NCBI RefSeq assembly: GCF_025398335.1
Contig: NZ_JAODOO010000018.1
Span: 22,729-86,728, forward strand
Length of the DNA: 64,000 nucleotides
Reading direction: 5' to 3'
DNA from: Clostridium sp. CX1
GTDB lineage: Bacteria > Bacillota > Clostridia > Clostridiales > Clostridiaceae
The notes beneath the pieces were generated by a model. The model searched no databases and was not told the origin of the DNA. It saw only the letters and a list, made by a program, of their open reading frames with translations. Every line of letters begins with the position of its first letter. Within the stretch, counting starts at the first letter, position 1. Positions 8,667 to 18,906 of this stretch are shown here, one piece after another. A program made the translations under genes and the position numbers.

Positions 8667-11441
8667 ATGAAGGGAAATAATAAGAGAGAGTTTACTAGAT
8701 ACACTGCATTAATAGTAATAATGATAGGTATATTTACTGCTATTGCCTCAAAACTATTTACTCTTCAGGTGCTGAGGGCTGAGGAATTTAAAGAAAAGGC
8801 AAATAATAGATCTATAAGGGAAATTCCAGATGCTGCGCCAAGAGGAAATATTCTTGATAAAAATGGAGTTCCTCTAGCTGTTAACACTCAAAGTTACGTC
8901 TTGGTATACAATCAAACAGATGAAAGTGACAAGACTTTTTTTGATACTATGGACAAGGTCTTTAAAATATTGGATGAAAACGGCGAAATTCAGCAAGATG
9001 ACTTTGAACTTAAAATAGATCCTTTTAGGTTTGAGTTTAGAAGTGATGACCCACAAGTAAAGAGAACTATTGAGTTAAGATTTAAAAAAGACAGAGGATT
9101 ACATGAAGAAATTAGTAGAAAGATACTAGACGATAAAAAAGGTGAGGTAACAAAAGAAGAACAGCAAAAAATTGATGAGGAATTACTTAAGATAACCCCA
9201 GAAGAAACCTTTAAAAAGCTAGTTAAACAATATAAAATAGATGAGAGTAAATATCCTTTAGATAAGCAAAGAAGATTTATGATAGTTAAAGATACTTTAA
9301 AGATGCAGAGCTTTTCAGGGTATAAGCCTGTAGTAGTGGCAAGTAATATAAAAAAGGAAACTGCATTTAAGTTTTTACAGATGTTAAATGAACTTCCAGG
9401 TATTGATGTAAATACTCAGCCTATAAGAACTTACCCTAATGGAGAAATAGGTTCTGCTTTCTTAGGATATATATCAAAGATCAGCTCTGATCAAGATAAG
9501 TATCAGGAAAAAGGATATGACACAAGCACAGATTATGTAGGGGCTGCAGGTATTGAAAGTGTATTTGAAGATAGACTTAAAGGATCAAAGGGTGGAAGAA
9601 TAGTAAAGCTTAATAAACAAGGAAGAATAATAGAAGAGCTTGGAAGAAGAGAACCTTATCCAGGACAAAGTATTCAATTGACAATTGACAAGGATGTGCA
9701 GGCAGCTGCAGAAAAATCCTTAGATGAAGTTATGACTAATTTAAGGAATAACCCATATAATGGAGACGTAAATACATCCAATGCTACCAGAGGAGCTGCT
9801 GTAGCTATAGATGTTAATACTGGTGCAGTAATAGCTTTGGCAAGTAGACCAGGATATGATCCTAATTTATTTGCAGCACCAGGAAGATTGTCTTCAGAAT
9901 TATACAAAAAGTACTTTAGCCCTGATTTAGGAGAGTTTGGAAGAGAGTATATTTATCAGCGGGGACTTACAGGATATTATCAAGGAAAAAGTGTAGAAGA
10001 TGTATTAAATGTATTATTCCCTTTAGATAAAGGAATTGAAAATAATACAACTATAAGACAGGATACCTACGATATATATCCAAAGCCATTTTATAACTAT
10101 GCTACTCAATCTGTTGTACCTCCAGGTTCTACCTTTAAGCCTATGACTGCTATTGCTGGGCTTGAAAGTGGTGTTATAACACCAGGATATACCATATTTG
10201 ATAATGGAACCTTTGATATGGGTGGAGGACATATTACTCATTTTGCTGTTGGAGGCTATGGTCCAGTAGATTTGGCAAAGGGCTTAGAGGTATCAAGTAA
10301 CCCTTACTTTATGACTGTAGGAAAGCTAATGAGAGAAGCTTTTGGTGATGATATACTAGCCAAATATGCTTGGAAATTTGGATTAGGTGCACAACCAAAC
10401 TCTAATGTTAAGCCAGCTACAGGTATAGAGATACCAGAAAGATTTGGCCAGGTGTTTAATAGTTATTCTATAAAAAATATCTATGCTAGTCAGTATTTAT
10501 GGCGAACTATGGAGACACTTAAAAATGGAACAGATAATAGAGGTTCAAGTTACACTGCTATAGATTTGTATGACGACAAAGGTGATTCAGATAAGGTAAA
10601 GGGAATCAAAAGTGACTTAAAGAAATTAATACAAGAGTCTATAAAAGAAGGAAGCAAGGTTTTTGACAAATCCAAGTACAGGACTTTATTACAAGACTTA
10701 GTTGCTTCTGATCCAAAATACAGTGGTAAAAGTATTAATAAAAAAGAAATAGATTCAATGATAGATGCAATTTACTATGTTACTGTCTCTGACGCAAACA
10801 GTCAGCTAAGAGTTGGTGCTAATATGTATAACGCATCTATAGGTCAAGGGATAAGCAATTTTACACCACTTCAAATGGCTAATTTTGCAGCAACAATTGC
10901 TAATGGTGGTACTAGGTATAAATTGCACTTAGTAGACAAAATATTAAATGCTGATGGAAAAGTTATTGAGGAAGTTAAACCAGAAGTAATAGAAAAAACA
11001 GGTGTTAAACCAGAAACCTTAGAAGCTGTTAGATATGGAATGTCATTGGTTAACAGCGGGGAAGATGGAACAGCTGCGCAGGCCTTTAAGGGATTTCCAT
11101 TGAAAACTGCAGGTAAAACCGGTTCAGCAACTTTCAGTAACTCTCAGGATGCTTTTGGAAGAACTTCTTACGGTCTTTATGTTGGATTTGCACCTTATGA
11201 AAATCCTCAAATAGCAGTATGTGCTATAGTGTTTGACGGTGGACACGGAGGTTTTGTAGCACCAGTTGCAAGAGCTATGTATGATGCATACTTTAAATTA
11301 GAGAACGGACAAAACACAGACCAAAATTCTAATAATGCACAAAATAGCGGGCAGAATGAAACATCTACAAATACTGATGCTCAAGGAAATACTGAAAACA
11401 ATAGTGGAAATAATTCAGGGAATACTGAAGGACAACAGTAA
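8667..11441 (+). CDS. mrdA: Penicillin-binding protein 2 (class B transpeptidase)
   Basis: A membrane anchor (about residues 14-33) is followed by the dimerisation domain (APRGNILDKNGVPLA) and a transpeptidase domain with PPGSTFKPM (active Ser in STFK), SSNPYF and AGKTGSAT (KTG). At 924 residues it is longer than typical PBP2. Extra sequence lies both in the N-terminal half and between SSN and KTG. It ends in a low-complexity Asn/Gln/Gly/Ser tail (about 885-924). It cross-links peptidoglycan during elongation with RodA, encoded 2 kb downstream. GGAATGGTGATTCT precedes the ATG. Confidence 0.95.
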   Translation: MKGNNKREFTRYTALIVIMIGIFTAIASKLFTLQVLRAEEFKEKANNRSIREIPDAAPRGNILDKNGVPLAVNTQSYVLVYNQTDESDKTFFDTMDKVFKILDENGEIQQDDFELKIDPFRFEFRSDDPQVKRTIELRFKKDRGLHEEISRKILDDKKGEVTKEEQQKIDEELLKITPEETFKKLVKQYKIDESKYPLDKQRRFMIVKDTLKMQSFSGYKPVVVASNIKKETAFKFLQMLNELPGIDVNTQPIRTYPNGEIGSAFLGYISKISSDQDKYQEKGYDTSTDYVGAAGIESVFEDRLKGSKGGRIVKLNKQGRIIEELGRREPYPGQSIQLTIDKDVQAAAEKSLDEVMTNLRNNPYNGDVNTSNATRGAAVAIDVNTGAVIALASRPGYDPNLFAAPGRLSSELYKKYFSPDLGEFGREYIYQRGLTGYYQGKSVEDVLNVLFPLDKGIENNTTIRQDTYDIYPKPFYNYATQSVVPPGSTFKPMTAIAGLESGVITPGYTIFDNGTFDMGGGHITHFAVGGYGPVDLAKGLEVSSNPYFMTVGKLMREAFGDDILAKYAWKFGLGAQPNSNVKPATGIEIPERFGQVFNSYSIKNIYASQYLWRTMETLKNGTDNRGSSYTAIDLYDDKGDSDKVKGIKSDLKKLIQESIKEGSKVFDKSKYRTLLQDLVASDPKYSGKSINKKEIDSMIDAIYYVTVSDANSQLRVGANMYNASIGQGISNFTPLQMANFAATIANGGTRYKLHLVDKILNADGKVIEEVKPEVIEKTGVKPETLEAVRYGMSLVNSGEDGTAAQAFKGFPLKTAGKTGSATFSNSQDAFGRTSYGLYVGFAPYENPQIAVCAIVFDGGHGGFVAPVARAMYDAYFKLENGQNTDQNSNNAQNSGQNETSTNTDAQGNTENNSGNNSGNTEGQQ

Positions 11442-11545
11442 AAATAGGGAATTGGGAATGGGAAATTAGAAATAAGAGATAGTTTTTCTACTAGTGTCGA
11501 AAAGTCATCTATTATTTCTAATCCCAATTGCCGGTTTCCTATTTT
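11441..11545. repeat. Degenerate intergenic palindrome with GGGAAT cores
   Basis: The left arm (about 11441-11482, beginning AAAATAGGGAATTGGGAAT) is an imperfect inverse of the right arm (about 11509-11545, ending CGGTTTCCTATTTT). It lies just after mrdA and may act as a terminator. Related GGGAAT palindromes occur at 19601-19636 and near 29950-30022. Confidence 0.5.
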
Positions 11546-11688
11546 ATTTTTATGTTAATATGTCTTGATTTGTACAAAATATAAATTTTGAAAACCTTTT
11601 TCCTTTTTAGAAAATAAAATTAAAATTTAGAAGGATTTAAGGGTGCTATGTTGAAATATAAAGTATGGTGGTTTATTGGAGGTCTAAT

Positions 11689-12321
11689 ATGGTTGATGAT
11701 AATATTGTAATTAAAGGTAATAGAGATGGAATAAATGCAGTTATAAATATGAATAAGTTTAAAGATTTTGACGAAATGCTCGATATATTAACAAAAAGGC
11801 TGTCAGCAGGAAAATCCTTTTACAAAGGATGCACTCTAAAAATAACCACTGAGCTTAAGTATATAAATGATAAAGAATTTAGAAAGTTAAAGGATGTTCT
11901 ATTTGAGCAATTTTTAATAAAAGACTGTATACTTGAAGATAAGGAAGAAAAAAGTGCTAAGATTTTTTCAGGTATTTATGAAGGTCGTACAAAATTTCTA
12001 AGAAGAACTATAAGAAGTGGACAGGTTATAAATTACCCAGGAAATGTAGTTATAATTGGGGATGTTAATGCAGGGGCAGAGATATATGCTGCTGGTAATG
12101 TAATAGTCCTTGGATCCCTAAGAGGATATGTACATGCTGGCTTTGGAGGAAACACTAGAGCTTTGGTTGCGGCATTTTATTTACAGCCAGAAATATTAAG
12201 AATTTCAGATATTATGACTAGGTCTCCTGAGGATAATGTTAAACCGCAGTATCCGGAGGTTGCAAGAGTAAAAGGGGACACAATAATCGTAGAACCATAT
12301 TTGCCTAATAAATTTATTTAA
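11689..12321 (+). CDS. minC: Septum-site-determining protein MinC
   Basis: The 210-residue protein has an N-terminal domain (about 1-95) and the C-terminal beta-helix (about 105-200), seen in the repeats [37 protein letters not shown]. MinC inhibits FtsZ polymerisation and is recruited by MinD. The ATG at 11689 follows GGAGG at normal spacing, so an upstream in-frame start is excluded. minD begins 14 bases downstream. Confidence 0.95.
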   Translation: MVDDNIVIKGNRDGINAVINMNKFKDFDEMLDILTKRLSAGKSFYKGCTLKITTELKYINDKEFRKLKDVLFEQFLIKDCILEDKEEKSAKIFSGIYEGRTKFLRRTIRSGQVINYPGNVVIIGDVNAGAEIYAAGNVIVLGSLRGYVHAGFGGNTRALVAAFYLQPEILRISDIMTRSPEDNVKPQYPEVARVKGDTIIVEPYLPNKFI

Positions 12322-12335
12322 TGGAGGTAGTGTAG

Positions 12336-13133
12336 ATGGGAGAAGCTATAGTAGTAACATCAGGTAAGGGTGGAGTTGGAAAAACTACTACCACAGCGAA
12401 TATTGGAACAGGCTTAGCTGCACTGGGGAAAAGTGTCGTTGTAATTGATGGAGATACAGGACTTAGAAATCTTGATGTTTTAATGGGACTAGAAAACAGA
12501 ATCGTTTTCACACTAATAGATGTAATAGAAGGAAAATGTAGATTAAAGCAAGCTTTAATAAAAGATAAAAGATTACCGCATCTTTTTCTGCTTCCTACAG
12601 CACAGACACGTGATAAAGATGATGTAAGTGCAGAGCAAATGTTAGACTTAGTATCTGAATTGAAAAAAGAATTTGATTACGTTATAATAGACTGCCCAGC
12701 TGGAATAGAGCAGGGATTTGAAAATGCCATTATTGGTGCAGATAGAGCACTAGTAGTAGTAAATCCTGAAGTAACTTCTGTAAGAGATTCTGATAGGGTT
12801 ATCGGTAAATTAGATGCTAGAGGTTTAGAGAATCATCAACTTATAATAAACAGAATAAATTATAAAATGACACAAAATGGAGATATGCTTGACGTTAATG
12901 ATATATTAGATAGCTTAGCAATAAAGTTATTAGGAGTAGTGCCTGATGACAGGACCATTACTGTTTCGACTAATAAAGGAGAGCCAGTAGTACTAGATGA
13001 TAAGGCACTTGCGGGACAGGCTTTTAAAAATATAGCGAGAAGAATAACTGGTGAGACAGTACCCTTTATGGATTTAAGCATTGGACAAGAAGGATTATTC
13101 TCATCCATAAGAAAGTTATTTCGCATTAAATAG
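12336..13133 (+). CDS. minD: Septum-site-determining ATPase MinD
   Basis: The deviant Walker A motif SGKGGVGKTTTTANIG lies near residues 9-24, followed by DGDTGLRNLDVLMGL and the C-terminal amphipathic membrane helix (LFSSIRKLFRIK). It binds the membrane in the ATP form, recruits MinC and is released by MinE. Length (265) is standard. Confidence 0.97.
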   Translation: MGEAIVVTSGKGGVGKTTTTANIGTGLAALGKSVVVIDGDTGLRNLDVLMGLENRIVFTLIDVIEGKCRLKQALIKDKRLPHLFLLPTAQTRDKDDVSAEQMLDLVSELKKEFDYVIIDCPAGIEQGFENAIIGADRALVVVNPEVTSVRDSDRVIGKLDARGLENHQLIINRINYKMTQNGDMLDVNDILDSLAIKLLGVVPDDRTITVSTNKGEPVVLDDKALAGQAFKNIARRITGETVPFMDLSIGQEGLFSSIRKLFRIK

Positions 13134-13144
13134 GGGGTGGAGTA

Positions 13145-13414
13145 ATGGACTTGTTTAAGATGTTTTCTTCAAAGCCTTCTCCTAAGAATATGGCTAAAGA
13201 AAGATTAAAACTTATTTTAATACATGACAGAGCAATGCTTTCTCCAGAATTATTAGAGTCTATAAAAGAAGATATACTTACAGTTCTTTCAAAATATGTT
13301 GAAATAGATAACGGAGAAATAGAAGTAAGAATGACCCCTCTAGAAGAAATTGAAGGAGATTCGCCGGCGTTAATTGCTAGCATTCCGATAAAAAGGATGA
13401 AGACAAATAGGTAA
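13145..13414 (+). CDS. minE: Cell division topological specificity factor MinE
   Basis: The 89-residue protein starts with a membrane-targeting helix (MDLFKMFSS), then KERLKLILIHDRAMLSPELLESIKEDIL, the region that contacts MinD, then the beta-rich dimer domain. Its presence indicates an oscillating Min system rather than the DivIVA-only type of B. subtilis, as in many clostridia. Confidence 0.95.
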   Translation: MDLFKMFSSKPSPKNMAKERLKLILIHDRAMLSPELLESIKEDILTVLSKYVEIDNGEIEVRMTPLEEIEGDSPALIASIPIKRMKTNR

Positions 13415-13424
13415 GGGCTTGTAG

Positions 13425-13458
13425 GCTATGTATAATTTGTACATAGCATTTTTTTTTC
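13425..13458 (+). terminator. Rho-independent terminator after minE
   Basis: GCTATGTA (13425-13432) pairs with TACATAGC (13440-13447) and is followed by A and nine T. It would end the minCDE unit. A TATAAT at 13466-13471 just beyond could serve rodA, but no clear -35 is present. Confidence 0.8.
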
Positions 13459-13497
13459 TATATGATATAATCATATTTGTAGTGGAGGGATTAGGAT

Positions 13498-14616
13498 ATG
13501 CTTGAAAAGTTCAAGATTAGTAGAAAGCTTTTAAGAGAATTAGATTTTACAATTATTGCTACTATAGTGATTATAGTAGTCTTTGGTGCATTAAATATAT
13601 ATAGTGCTACAAACATGAAGTTTGGTATTTACTATTTAAAAGCTCAGCTCATTTGGCTGGCAGCTGGCTTGGTTTTAACTTATATAATCTTAATATTTGA
13701 TTATTCTATTATCCAGGGGTACGCTGATATAATTTATTGGCTGGGGATATTTTTACTTATACTAAACGATACTATATTTAAATCTACTGTCAATGGAGCT
13801 TCATCCTGGATGAAGATTGGGTCCTTTTCCATGCAGCCTTCTGAATTTGCTAAGCTAGGTATGATAATAATGCTGGCAAAGGAATTAAGCAAGATGGAAG
13901 GAAAAATAAACGATTTAAGAAACTTTGTTAAGTTAGCAGGATATGCAGCCTTGCCAATGCTCCTGATAGTAATTCAGCCAGATATGGGAATGACAATGGT
14001 TTGTTTCTTTATAGTACTTGGAATATTTTTTGCTGCAGGACTGGATTTAAAGATAATAGGCGGAGGAATATTAGGTTTAGTAACATTAATAGCTATAGTG
14101 TGGAATTCGCCGCTTATGGAGGATTATTGGAAGGTAAGGTTAACCTCTTTCTTGAACCCATCTGCAGATGAATTAGGTTCTGGTCTACAGCTTATACAGT
14201 CACAAATTGGGATAGGCTCTGGTGGAATTCTAGGTAAGGGGTTTTTAAAGGGAACACAAATTGCCGGTGGTTTTATACCAGAATCTCATACTGATTTTAT
14301 ATTTTCAGTTGTAGGAGAAGAGTGGGGGCTTGTTGGTGCTATTGCCTTATTGTTTTTATATGGAATAGTTATATATAAGCTAATAAATATAGCTAAGAAT
14401 TCTAAGGACATCTTTGGTTCTGTTATATGTGTAGGAGTTATATCTACCTTGTTATTTTCTGTACTGCAGAATATAGGAATGACTATTGGAATAATGCCTA
14501 TAACCGGTATAACATTACCTTATATGAGCTATGGAGGTAGTTCTATGTTGACAAGTTTTATGAGTTTAGGGCTTGTCTTGAATATAGGAATGAGGAAAAA
14601 GAAAATTAATTTTTAG
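13498..14616 (+). CDS. rodA: Peptidoglycan glycosyltransferase RodA (SEDS family)
   Basis: The 372-residue protein has about ten membrane segments and the SEDS signatures [38 protein letters not shown] and [13 protein letters not shown]. It polymerises glycan strands with PBP2. FtsW is the alternative in this family, but the shape-cluster context favours RodA. GTGGAGG precedes the ATG. Confidence 0.92.
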   Translation: MLEKFKISRKLLRELDFTIIATIVIIVVFGALNIYSATNMKFGIYYLKAQLIWLAAGLVLTYIILIFDYSIIQGYADIIYWLGIFLLILNDTIFKSTVNGASSWMKIGSFSMQPSEFAKLGMIIMLAKELSKMEGKINDLRNFVKLAGYAALPMLLIVIQPDMGMTMVCFFIVLGIFFAAGLDLKIIGGGILGLVTLIAIVWNSPLMEDYWKVRLTSFLNPSADELGSGLQLIQSQIGIGSGGILGKGFLKGTQIAGGFIPESHTDFIFSVVGEEWGLVGAIALLFLYGIVIYKLINIAKNSKDIFGSVICVGVISTLLFSVLQNIGMTIGIMPITGITLPYMSYGGSSMLTSFMSLGLVLNIGMRKKKINF

Positions 14617-14629
14617 GGGGCGATTGGCC

Positions 14630-15010
14630 ATGAGAGTTGCTTTTATCGCACATGATAAAAAGAAGGACGATATGATAGACTTTGTGAAGAGATATAAGGA
14701 TATCTTTGCAGAGCATCAATTGTTCGCAACAGGCACTACAGGAAAGCTTTTAGCTGAAATTGTAGGTATGAATGTACACAGATTTCTTTCAGGACCGCTA
14801 GGTGGTGATCAGCAGATAGGTGCTAAGGTAGCTCAAGGGGAGTTAGATTTTGTAATATTCCTTAGAGACCCGTTAACTTCTCAGCCACATGAGCCGGATA
14901 TTTCTGCATTATTAAGAATATGTGATGTTCATTGTGTACCTCTTGCAACTAATTTAGGAACTGCTGAAGTTTTTCTAAAGGCTTTTAAAAGTCACCAAGA
15001 ACGAGGTTAA
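14630..15010 (+). CDS. mgsA: Methylglyoxal synthase
   Basis: The protein (126 residues) starts [15 protein letters not shown] and has the phosphate-binding TGTTGKLL and [12 protein letters not shown] motifs. [23 protein letters not shown] carries the catalytic Asp and His region. The enzyme turns dihydroxyacetone phosphate into methylglyoxal. The ATG at 14630 is used; a TTG six bases earlier is in frame but offers poorer spacing to AGGGGGCG. It is 13 bases from rodA and probably cotranscribed. Confidence 0.95.
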   Translation: MRVAFIAHDKKKDDMIDFVKRYKDIFAEHQLFATGTTGKLLAEIVGMNVHRFLSGPLGGDQQIGAKVAQGELDFVIFLRDPLTSQPHEPDISALLRICDVHCVPLATNLGTAEVFLKAFKSHQERG

Positions 15011-15037
15011 AACATTAAATAAAATATAGTTATGTAC

Positions 15038-15066
15038 AGGCTCTAACATATATGTTAGAGCCTTTG
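15038..15066. terminator. Palindromic terminator after mgsA
   Basis: AGGCTCTAACATA (15038-15050) and TATGTTAGAGCCT (15051-15063) form a perfect hairpin followed by TTGTG. The short T run makes it weaker than the others. Confidence 0.65.
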
Positions 15067-15186
15067 TGCTCTACTTTTAGTTTAATATTTAAAGTCATAA
15101 ATGAAGAATTTTTAAATATATATATATCATACTAGAGAAAATTTATATATAAGAGTAAACAAACTGAAAGTTGGAGGGTAGGTTTT

Positions 15187-15975
15187 ATGGGGCATTATAA
15201 TTCAGAGTATGAAGATTATTATAGTTCTTTAAAGAGAAAAAGTGGAGCAAGATATTCGCCTTATTATAATAATGGAACCGCTTTTAGCAGAAGAGTAAAG
15301 GAGAAGGGGAATTTTTGGGTTAGAAGGCTTACAACAGATTTAATAGGAGTTCTTATACTTTTTATTATTATAATGGGATGTAAACTAGTAGTTACTCCTC
15401 AGACCCAAGGCATTTATAATTATTCCAAAAGTGTATTGAATCAGAACTATGATTATAAGCTTCTAAAAGAAAAGAGTGAAACCATCAATCTTAGTAATGT
15501 ACAGGAAAAAATACTGAATGGCATTGGTGAGCTTAGAAGCAAGATTACTGGAAAGGAAACTATAACTGATAAAATTAAAAAAAATTTTATTTTGCCAATA
15601 GAAGGAACAGAGACTTCAGTTTTTGGATATAGGACTGACCCAGTTACTAAAGAAGAAAAGTTTCATGAGGGGGTAGACATTGACGCTAAGGAAAATACGG
15701 CAGTAAGAGCAAGCTTCAATGGAAAGGTTAAAGCTTGTGGGGAAGATGAGCAGTTGGGAAAGTACATTATAATAGACCATGGAGATGGTATAGAAACTAA
15801 ATATGCACATTTGAATGACATTCTTGTAAAAAAGGAAGATGCGGTTAAAAAAAGTCAGGTTATAGCCAAAAGTGGTAATACAGGCAAATCTACTGGACCG
15901 CATCTTCATTTTGAGCTTTTATATATGGGTGAGAACAAAAATCCTAAAGAATATTTTAATATAATTAAAAAATAA
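15187..15975 (+). CDS. M23-family membrane peptidase, SpoIVFA-like
   Basis: A basic N-terminus and one membrane segment (about residues 53-71) lead to a LytM/M23 domain (about 140-260). Its zinc residues look intact: HEGVDID supplies His and Asp, and GPHLHFEL supplies HxH. Position directly upstream of an M50 protease and after the min genes matches spoIVFA-spoIVFB of Bacillus, where SpoIVFA holds the protease SpoIVFB in check. Intact catalytic residues leave open real peptidoglycan hydrolase activity. GGAGGGTAGGTTTT precedes the ATG. Confidence 0.75.
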   Translation: MGHYNSEYEDYYSSLKRKSGARYSPYYNNGTAFSRRVKEKGNFWVRRLTTDLIGVLILFIIIMGCKLVVTPQTQGIYNYSKSVLNQNYDYKLLKEKSETINLSNVQEKILNGIGELRSKITGKETITDKIKKNFILPIEGTETSVFGYRTDPVTKEEKFHEGVDIDAKENTAVRASFNGKVKACGEDEQLGKYIIIDHGDGIETKYAHLNDILVKKEDAVKKSQVIAKSGNTGKSTGPHLHFELLYMGENKNPKEYFNIIKK

Positions 15976-15992
15976 TTTGTGGGAGTACTTCT

Positions 15993-16847
15993 GTGGTTAG
16001 AGTAAGTAAATATTTTATTCCTTATATAATATTTTTAATTATTATAGGCTATAAGGGTCAGCTTTTCTATTCATTTCTAATAGTAGTTTTGCATGAAATA
16101 GCTCACTATATTGCCGCAAGATACTATGGATTTTCAGGCTTTGATATAGAGTTTTTGGCTATAGGTGCAGCATTAAAATTCAGAGAATTAGACGAGGCTT
16201 CACCAAAGGAAGATTTAGTTATATCAATGGCTGGGCCAATGCTTAACATAGCTTTAGCTGTGATTTTTTATTTTTTATACAAAAACTTTAAACTAAGTGG
16301 ATTCAATATATTCTTTCAAGGCAATTTAGCCATAGGTCTTTTTAACCTTATACCAGCTTTTCCTTTAGATGGAGGGAGAATACTAAGAGATTTACTAAAT
16401 TTTAAAACAACCTTTAAAAAAGCAAATAAGATAATGATAAACATCGGAATCTTAATGGGAGCTATCCTTATGTTTATTTATATTTTATTGTTTCTCAGAG
16501 AAAGTAATAATTTTAATGTAGGAATAATAGGTTTATTTATAATAGTGTCATCACTAAGAGAGAAGGAAAGGATATCATATATAATTATGGGAGATATTAT
16601 AAAAAAGAAATATAAATTTATAAAAAATGGATATATTGAAAATAAGAACACTTCTGTATACTATAAAAATGATATGTTAAGTTTAATGAGTATATTTGAT
16701 AAGAATAAGTATAATATTTTTACTATCTTAGATGAAGAAATGAAGGTTATGGATATAATCTATGAAGAAGAGGTTGTAAATACACTTAAAGTTTATGGAA
16801 ACATAACTATAGAAGAATTTATTAAGAATGAAGAGGAAAGAAAATAA
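15993..16847 (+). CDS. spoIVFB: M50 site-2 membrane metalloprotease, SpoIVFB-like
   Basis: This multi-pass membrane protein has the zinc motif HEIAHYIAA (HExxH, about residues 36-44) and the second motif NLIPAFPLDGGR (about 119-130). Those features define intramembrane site-2 proteases. The C-terminal part resembles a degenerate CBS domain, as in SpoIVFB. In Bacillus the enzyme activates pro-sigma-K in the mother cell; that role here is inferred from family and gene order. Translation starts at GTG 15993 after GGGAG. Confidence 0.8.
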   Translation: MVRVSKYFIPYIIFLIIIGYKGQLFYSFLIVVLHEIAHYIAARYYGFSGFDIEFLAIGAALKFRELDEASPKEDLVISMAGPMLNIALAVIFYFLYKNFKLSGFNIFFQGNLAIGLFNLIPAFPLDGGRILRDLLNFKTTFKKANKIMINIGILMGAILMFIYILLFLRESNNFNVGIIGLFIIVSSLREKERISYIIMGDIIKKKYKFIKNGYIENKNTSVYYKNDMLSLMSIFDKNKYNIFTILDEEMKVMDIIYEEEVVNTLKVYGNITIEEFIKNEEERK

Positions 16848-16900
16848 TTTACATTTTTAATTTATAAGTTATTATGTTAGAATATAAACAGAATTCTTGG

Positions 16901-17010
16901 CTTTAAGTGGGGGAAGCCCACCTGAAGGTTAGAAGTCGTTATCCAGGGACGTAGCCGCTCTTTGCTCCCATCTTGAGAAAGATGGGAGCAAAGAGCGGGT
17001 AGTCATCGGG
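16901..17010. other. Candidate structured RNA or long hairpin element
   Basis: A perfect 20-bp stem spans 16955-16974 and 16979-16998 with a GAGA loop. Outside it, GAC (16948-16950) faces GTC and ATCC faces GGGT, so a rod extends further with internal loops. Just upstream, GTGGG (16907-16911) pairs with CCCAC (16917-16921). No T run follows, so it is not a simple terminator. It is richer in GC than its surroundings. I do not match it to a known riboswitch. Confidence 0.5.
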
Positions 17011-17046
17011 TAAAAATATGATAGGATACACAAGAGGAGGATTTTG

Positions 17047-18906
17047 ATGAACAAAGTTACTGATGATATATTGTTTAAGGTAGAAAAGCCTGCCCGTTAT
17101 ATAGGTGGAGAAATTAATTCTTATAATAAAGATAAAAATAAAGTGGATATTAGATATGCTTTCTGTTTTCCTGATGTCTATGAAGTCGGAATGTCTCATT
17201 TAGGTACAAGAATTCTTTATTATGTTCTAAATCAGAGAGAGGATACCTTTTGTGAGAGAGTTTTTGCACCATGGCCTGATATGGAAAAGTTAATGAGAGA
17301 AAATAATGTGCCTTTATATGGTTTAGAGAGTAAGGATTCCATTGGAAATTTTGATTTTATAGGTTTTACGCTTCAATATGAGATGAGTTATACAAATATA
17401 TTGAACATGCTTAACTTAGCAGGTGTACCTATAAGAGCTTCTGAGAGAGGGGAAAATGACCCTATAATCATGTGCGGAGGTCCTTGTGCTTATAATCCTG
17501 AGCCTCTTTATGATATAGCAGACTTTTTTGCTATAGGTGAAGGCGAAGAGCAGATGAATGAAATTATGGATCTTTATAAGAAGTATAAAGGTAAGGGAAA
17601 GAAAAAGGAATTTTTAAGAGAATTGTCTCATATGCAGGGTATTTATGTGCCATCCCTTTATAACGTAGAATATAAGGAAGATGGAACTATTAAAGAATTC
17701 AAGCCTTTATATGAAGATGTGCCAGAAAAGGTTACAAAGAGGATAATAAAGAACTTTAATGAGGTAGTTTATCCGGATAAGCTTATTGTTCCATATACAG
17801 AAATAGTTCATGATAGAATAGTTTTAGAAACCTTTAGAGGATGTACTAGGGGATGCAGATTTTGCCAGGCTGGTATAATATATAGACCTGTTAGAGAAAA
17901 GAAAACAGATAAGATATTAGAGATGGCCGAGGAGTTAATAAAAAGTACTGGATATTCTGAAGTTTCATTAACATCACTAAGTATATGTGACTACTCGGAC
18001 TTGAAGAACTTAATATATAAGCTAATGGAAAAGCATGAGAAGGACAAAGTAGGGGTTTCTCTTCCATCATTAAGAATAGACTCTTTCTCTGTAGATTTAA
18101 TAAATCAAATACAGAAGGTTAGAAAAACTGGATTAACCTTTGCACCAGAGGCTGGAACTCAAAGAATGAGAGATGTTATAAACAAGGGCGTAACAGAAGA
18201 GAACCTAATGGAATCTGCAAGAAATGCATTTGAATCAGGATGGTCTACTATTAAATTATACTTTATGATTGGTCTTCCTTATGAAACCATGGAAGATGTA
18301 ATTGGTATAGCAGATTTAGCGGAAAAAGTTGTAGATCAATATTTCCAGGTTCCGAAGAATGTGAGAAAGAAAGGTTTAAAGGTTACAGTAAGTACTTCTA
18401 TTTTTGTACCTAAACCATTTACTCCATTCCAATGGATACCTCAGATAAAAATGGAAGATGTAAGAGAAGAGATAAAAGCGTTAAGGGGAGCGATAAAGAG
18501 CAGAAGTATTAATTACAACTGGCATGAAACTCCTGTAAGTTATCTAGAAGCTGTATTTGCTAGAGGAGACAGAAGGCTTTGTGATGTACTTGTTAAAGCT
18601 TTTGAAAAAGGTGCTAAGTTTGATGGTTGGTCAGAATACTTTAATTTTGACATATGGATGGAAGCCTTACAGGAAAGTGGTGTAGACGGAGATTTCTATT
18701 CCTATAGAGAAAGAAGTTATGATGAAATACTTCCATGGGACTTTATAGATGTAGGTGTATCTAAGGAATTTTTAATAAGAGAAAATGAGAGAGCGAAGAA
18801 AGCGGATATAACTCCAGATTGCAGATTAGGCTGTGAAAAATGTGGAGTAAATGTTAAGTTAGAAGGGAAGTGCTTTGAAGGTGCATTATTTAATCAAGTT
18901 CAGTAA
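17047..18906 (+). CDS. TIGR03960-family B12-binding-like radical SAM protein
   Basis: An N-terminal B12-binding-like domain (about residues 20-190) is followed by a radical SAM domain with CTRGCRFC (Cys266, 270, 273) and a C-terminal extension with several cysteines (CRLGCEKCGVNVKLEGKC). ATG 17047 follows AGAGGAGG. It overlaps the next gene, a TIGR03936 protein, and in many anaerobes the two are paired or fused. The reaction is not known. Given the rng-rplU context, RNA or ribosome modification is a reasonable guess. Confidence 0.88.
   Translation: MNKVTDDILFKVEKPARYIGGEINSYNKDKNKVDIRYAFCFPDVYEVGMSHLGTRILYYVLNQREDTFCERVFAPWPDMEKLMRENNVPLYGLESKDSIGNFDFIGFTLQYEMSYTNILNMLNLAGVPIRASERGENDPIIMCGGPCAYNPEPLYDIADFFAIGEGEEQMNEIMDLYKKYKGKGKKKEFLRELSHMQGIYVPSLYNVEYKEDGTIKEFKPLYEDVPEKVTKRIIKNFNEVVYPDKLIVPYTEIVHDRIVLETFRGCTRGCRFCQAGIIYRPVREKKTDKILEMAEELIKSTGYSEVSLTSLSICDYSDLKNLIYKLMEKHEKDKVGVSLPSLRIDSFSVDLINQIQKVRKTGLTFAPEAGTQRMRDVINKGVTEENLMESARNAFESGWSTIKLYFMIGLPYETMEDVIGIADLAEKVVDQYFQVPKNVRKKGLKVTVSTSIFVPKPFTPFQWIPQIKMEDVREEIKALRGAIKSRSINYNWHETPVSYLEAVFARGDRRLCDVLVKAFEKGAKFDGWSEYFNFDIWMEALQESGVDGDFYSYRERSYDEILPWDFIDVGVSKEFLIRENERAKKADITPDCRLGCEKCGVNVKLEGKCFEGALFNQVQ

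Noticed and set aside
16955..16998. Ordinary terminator after the SpoIVFB-like gene
   Set aside because: The perfect 20-bp stem is not followed by a T run and is embedded in a longer paired structure.
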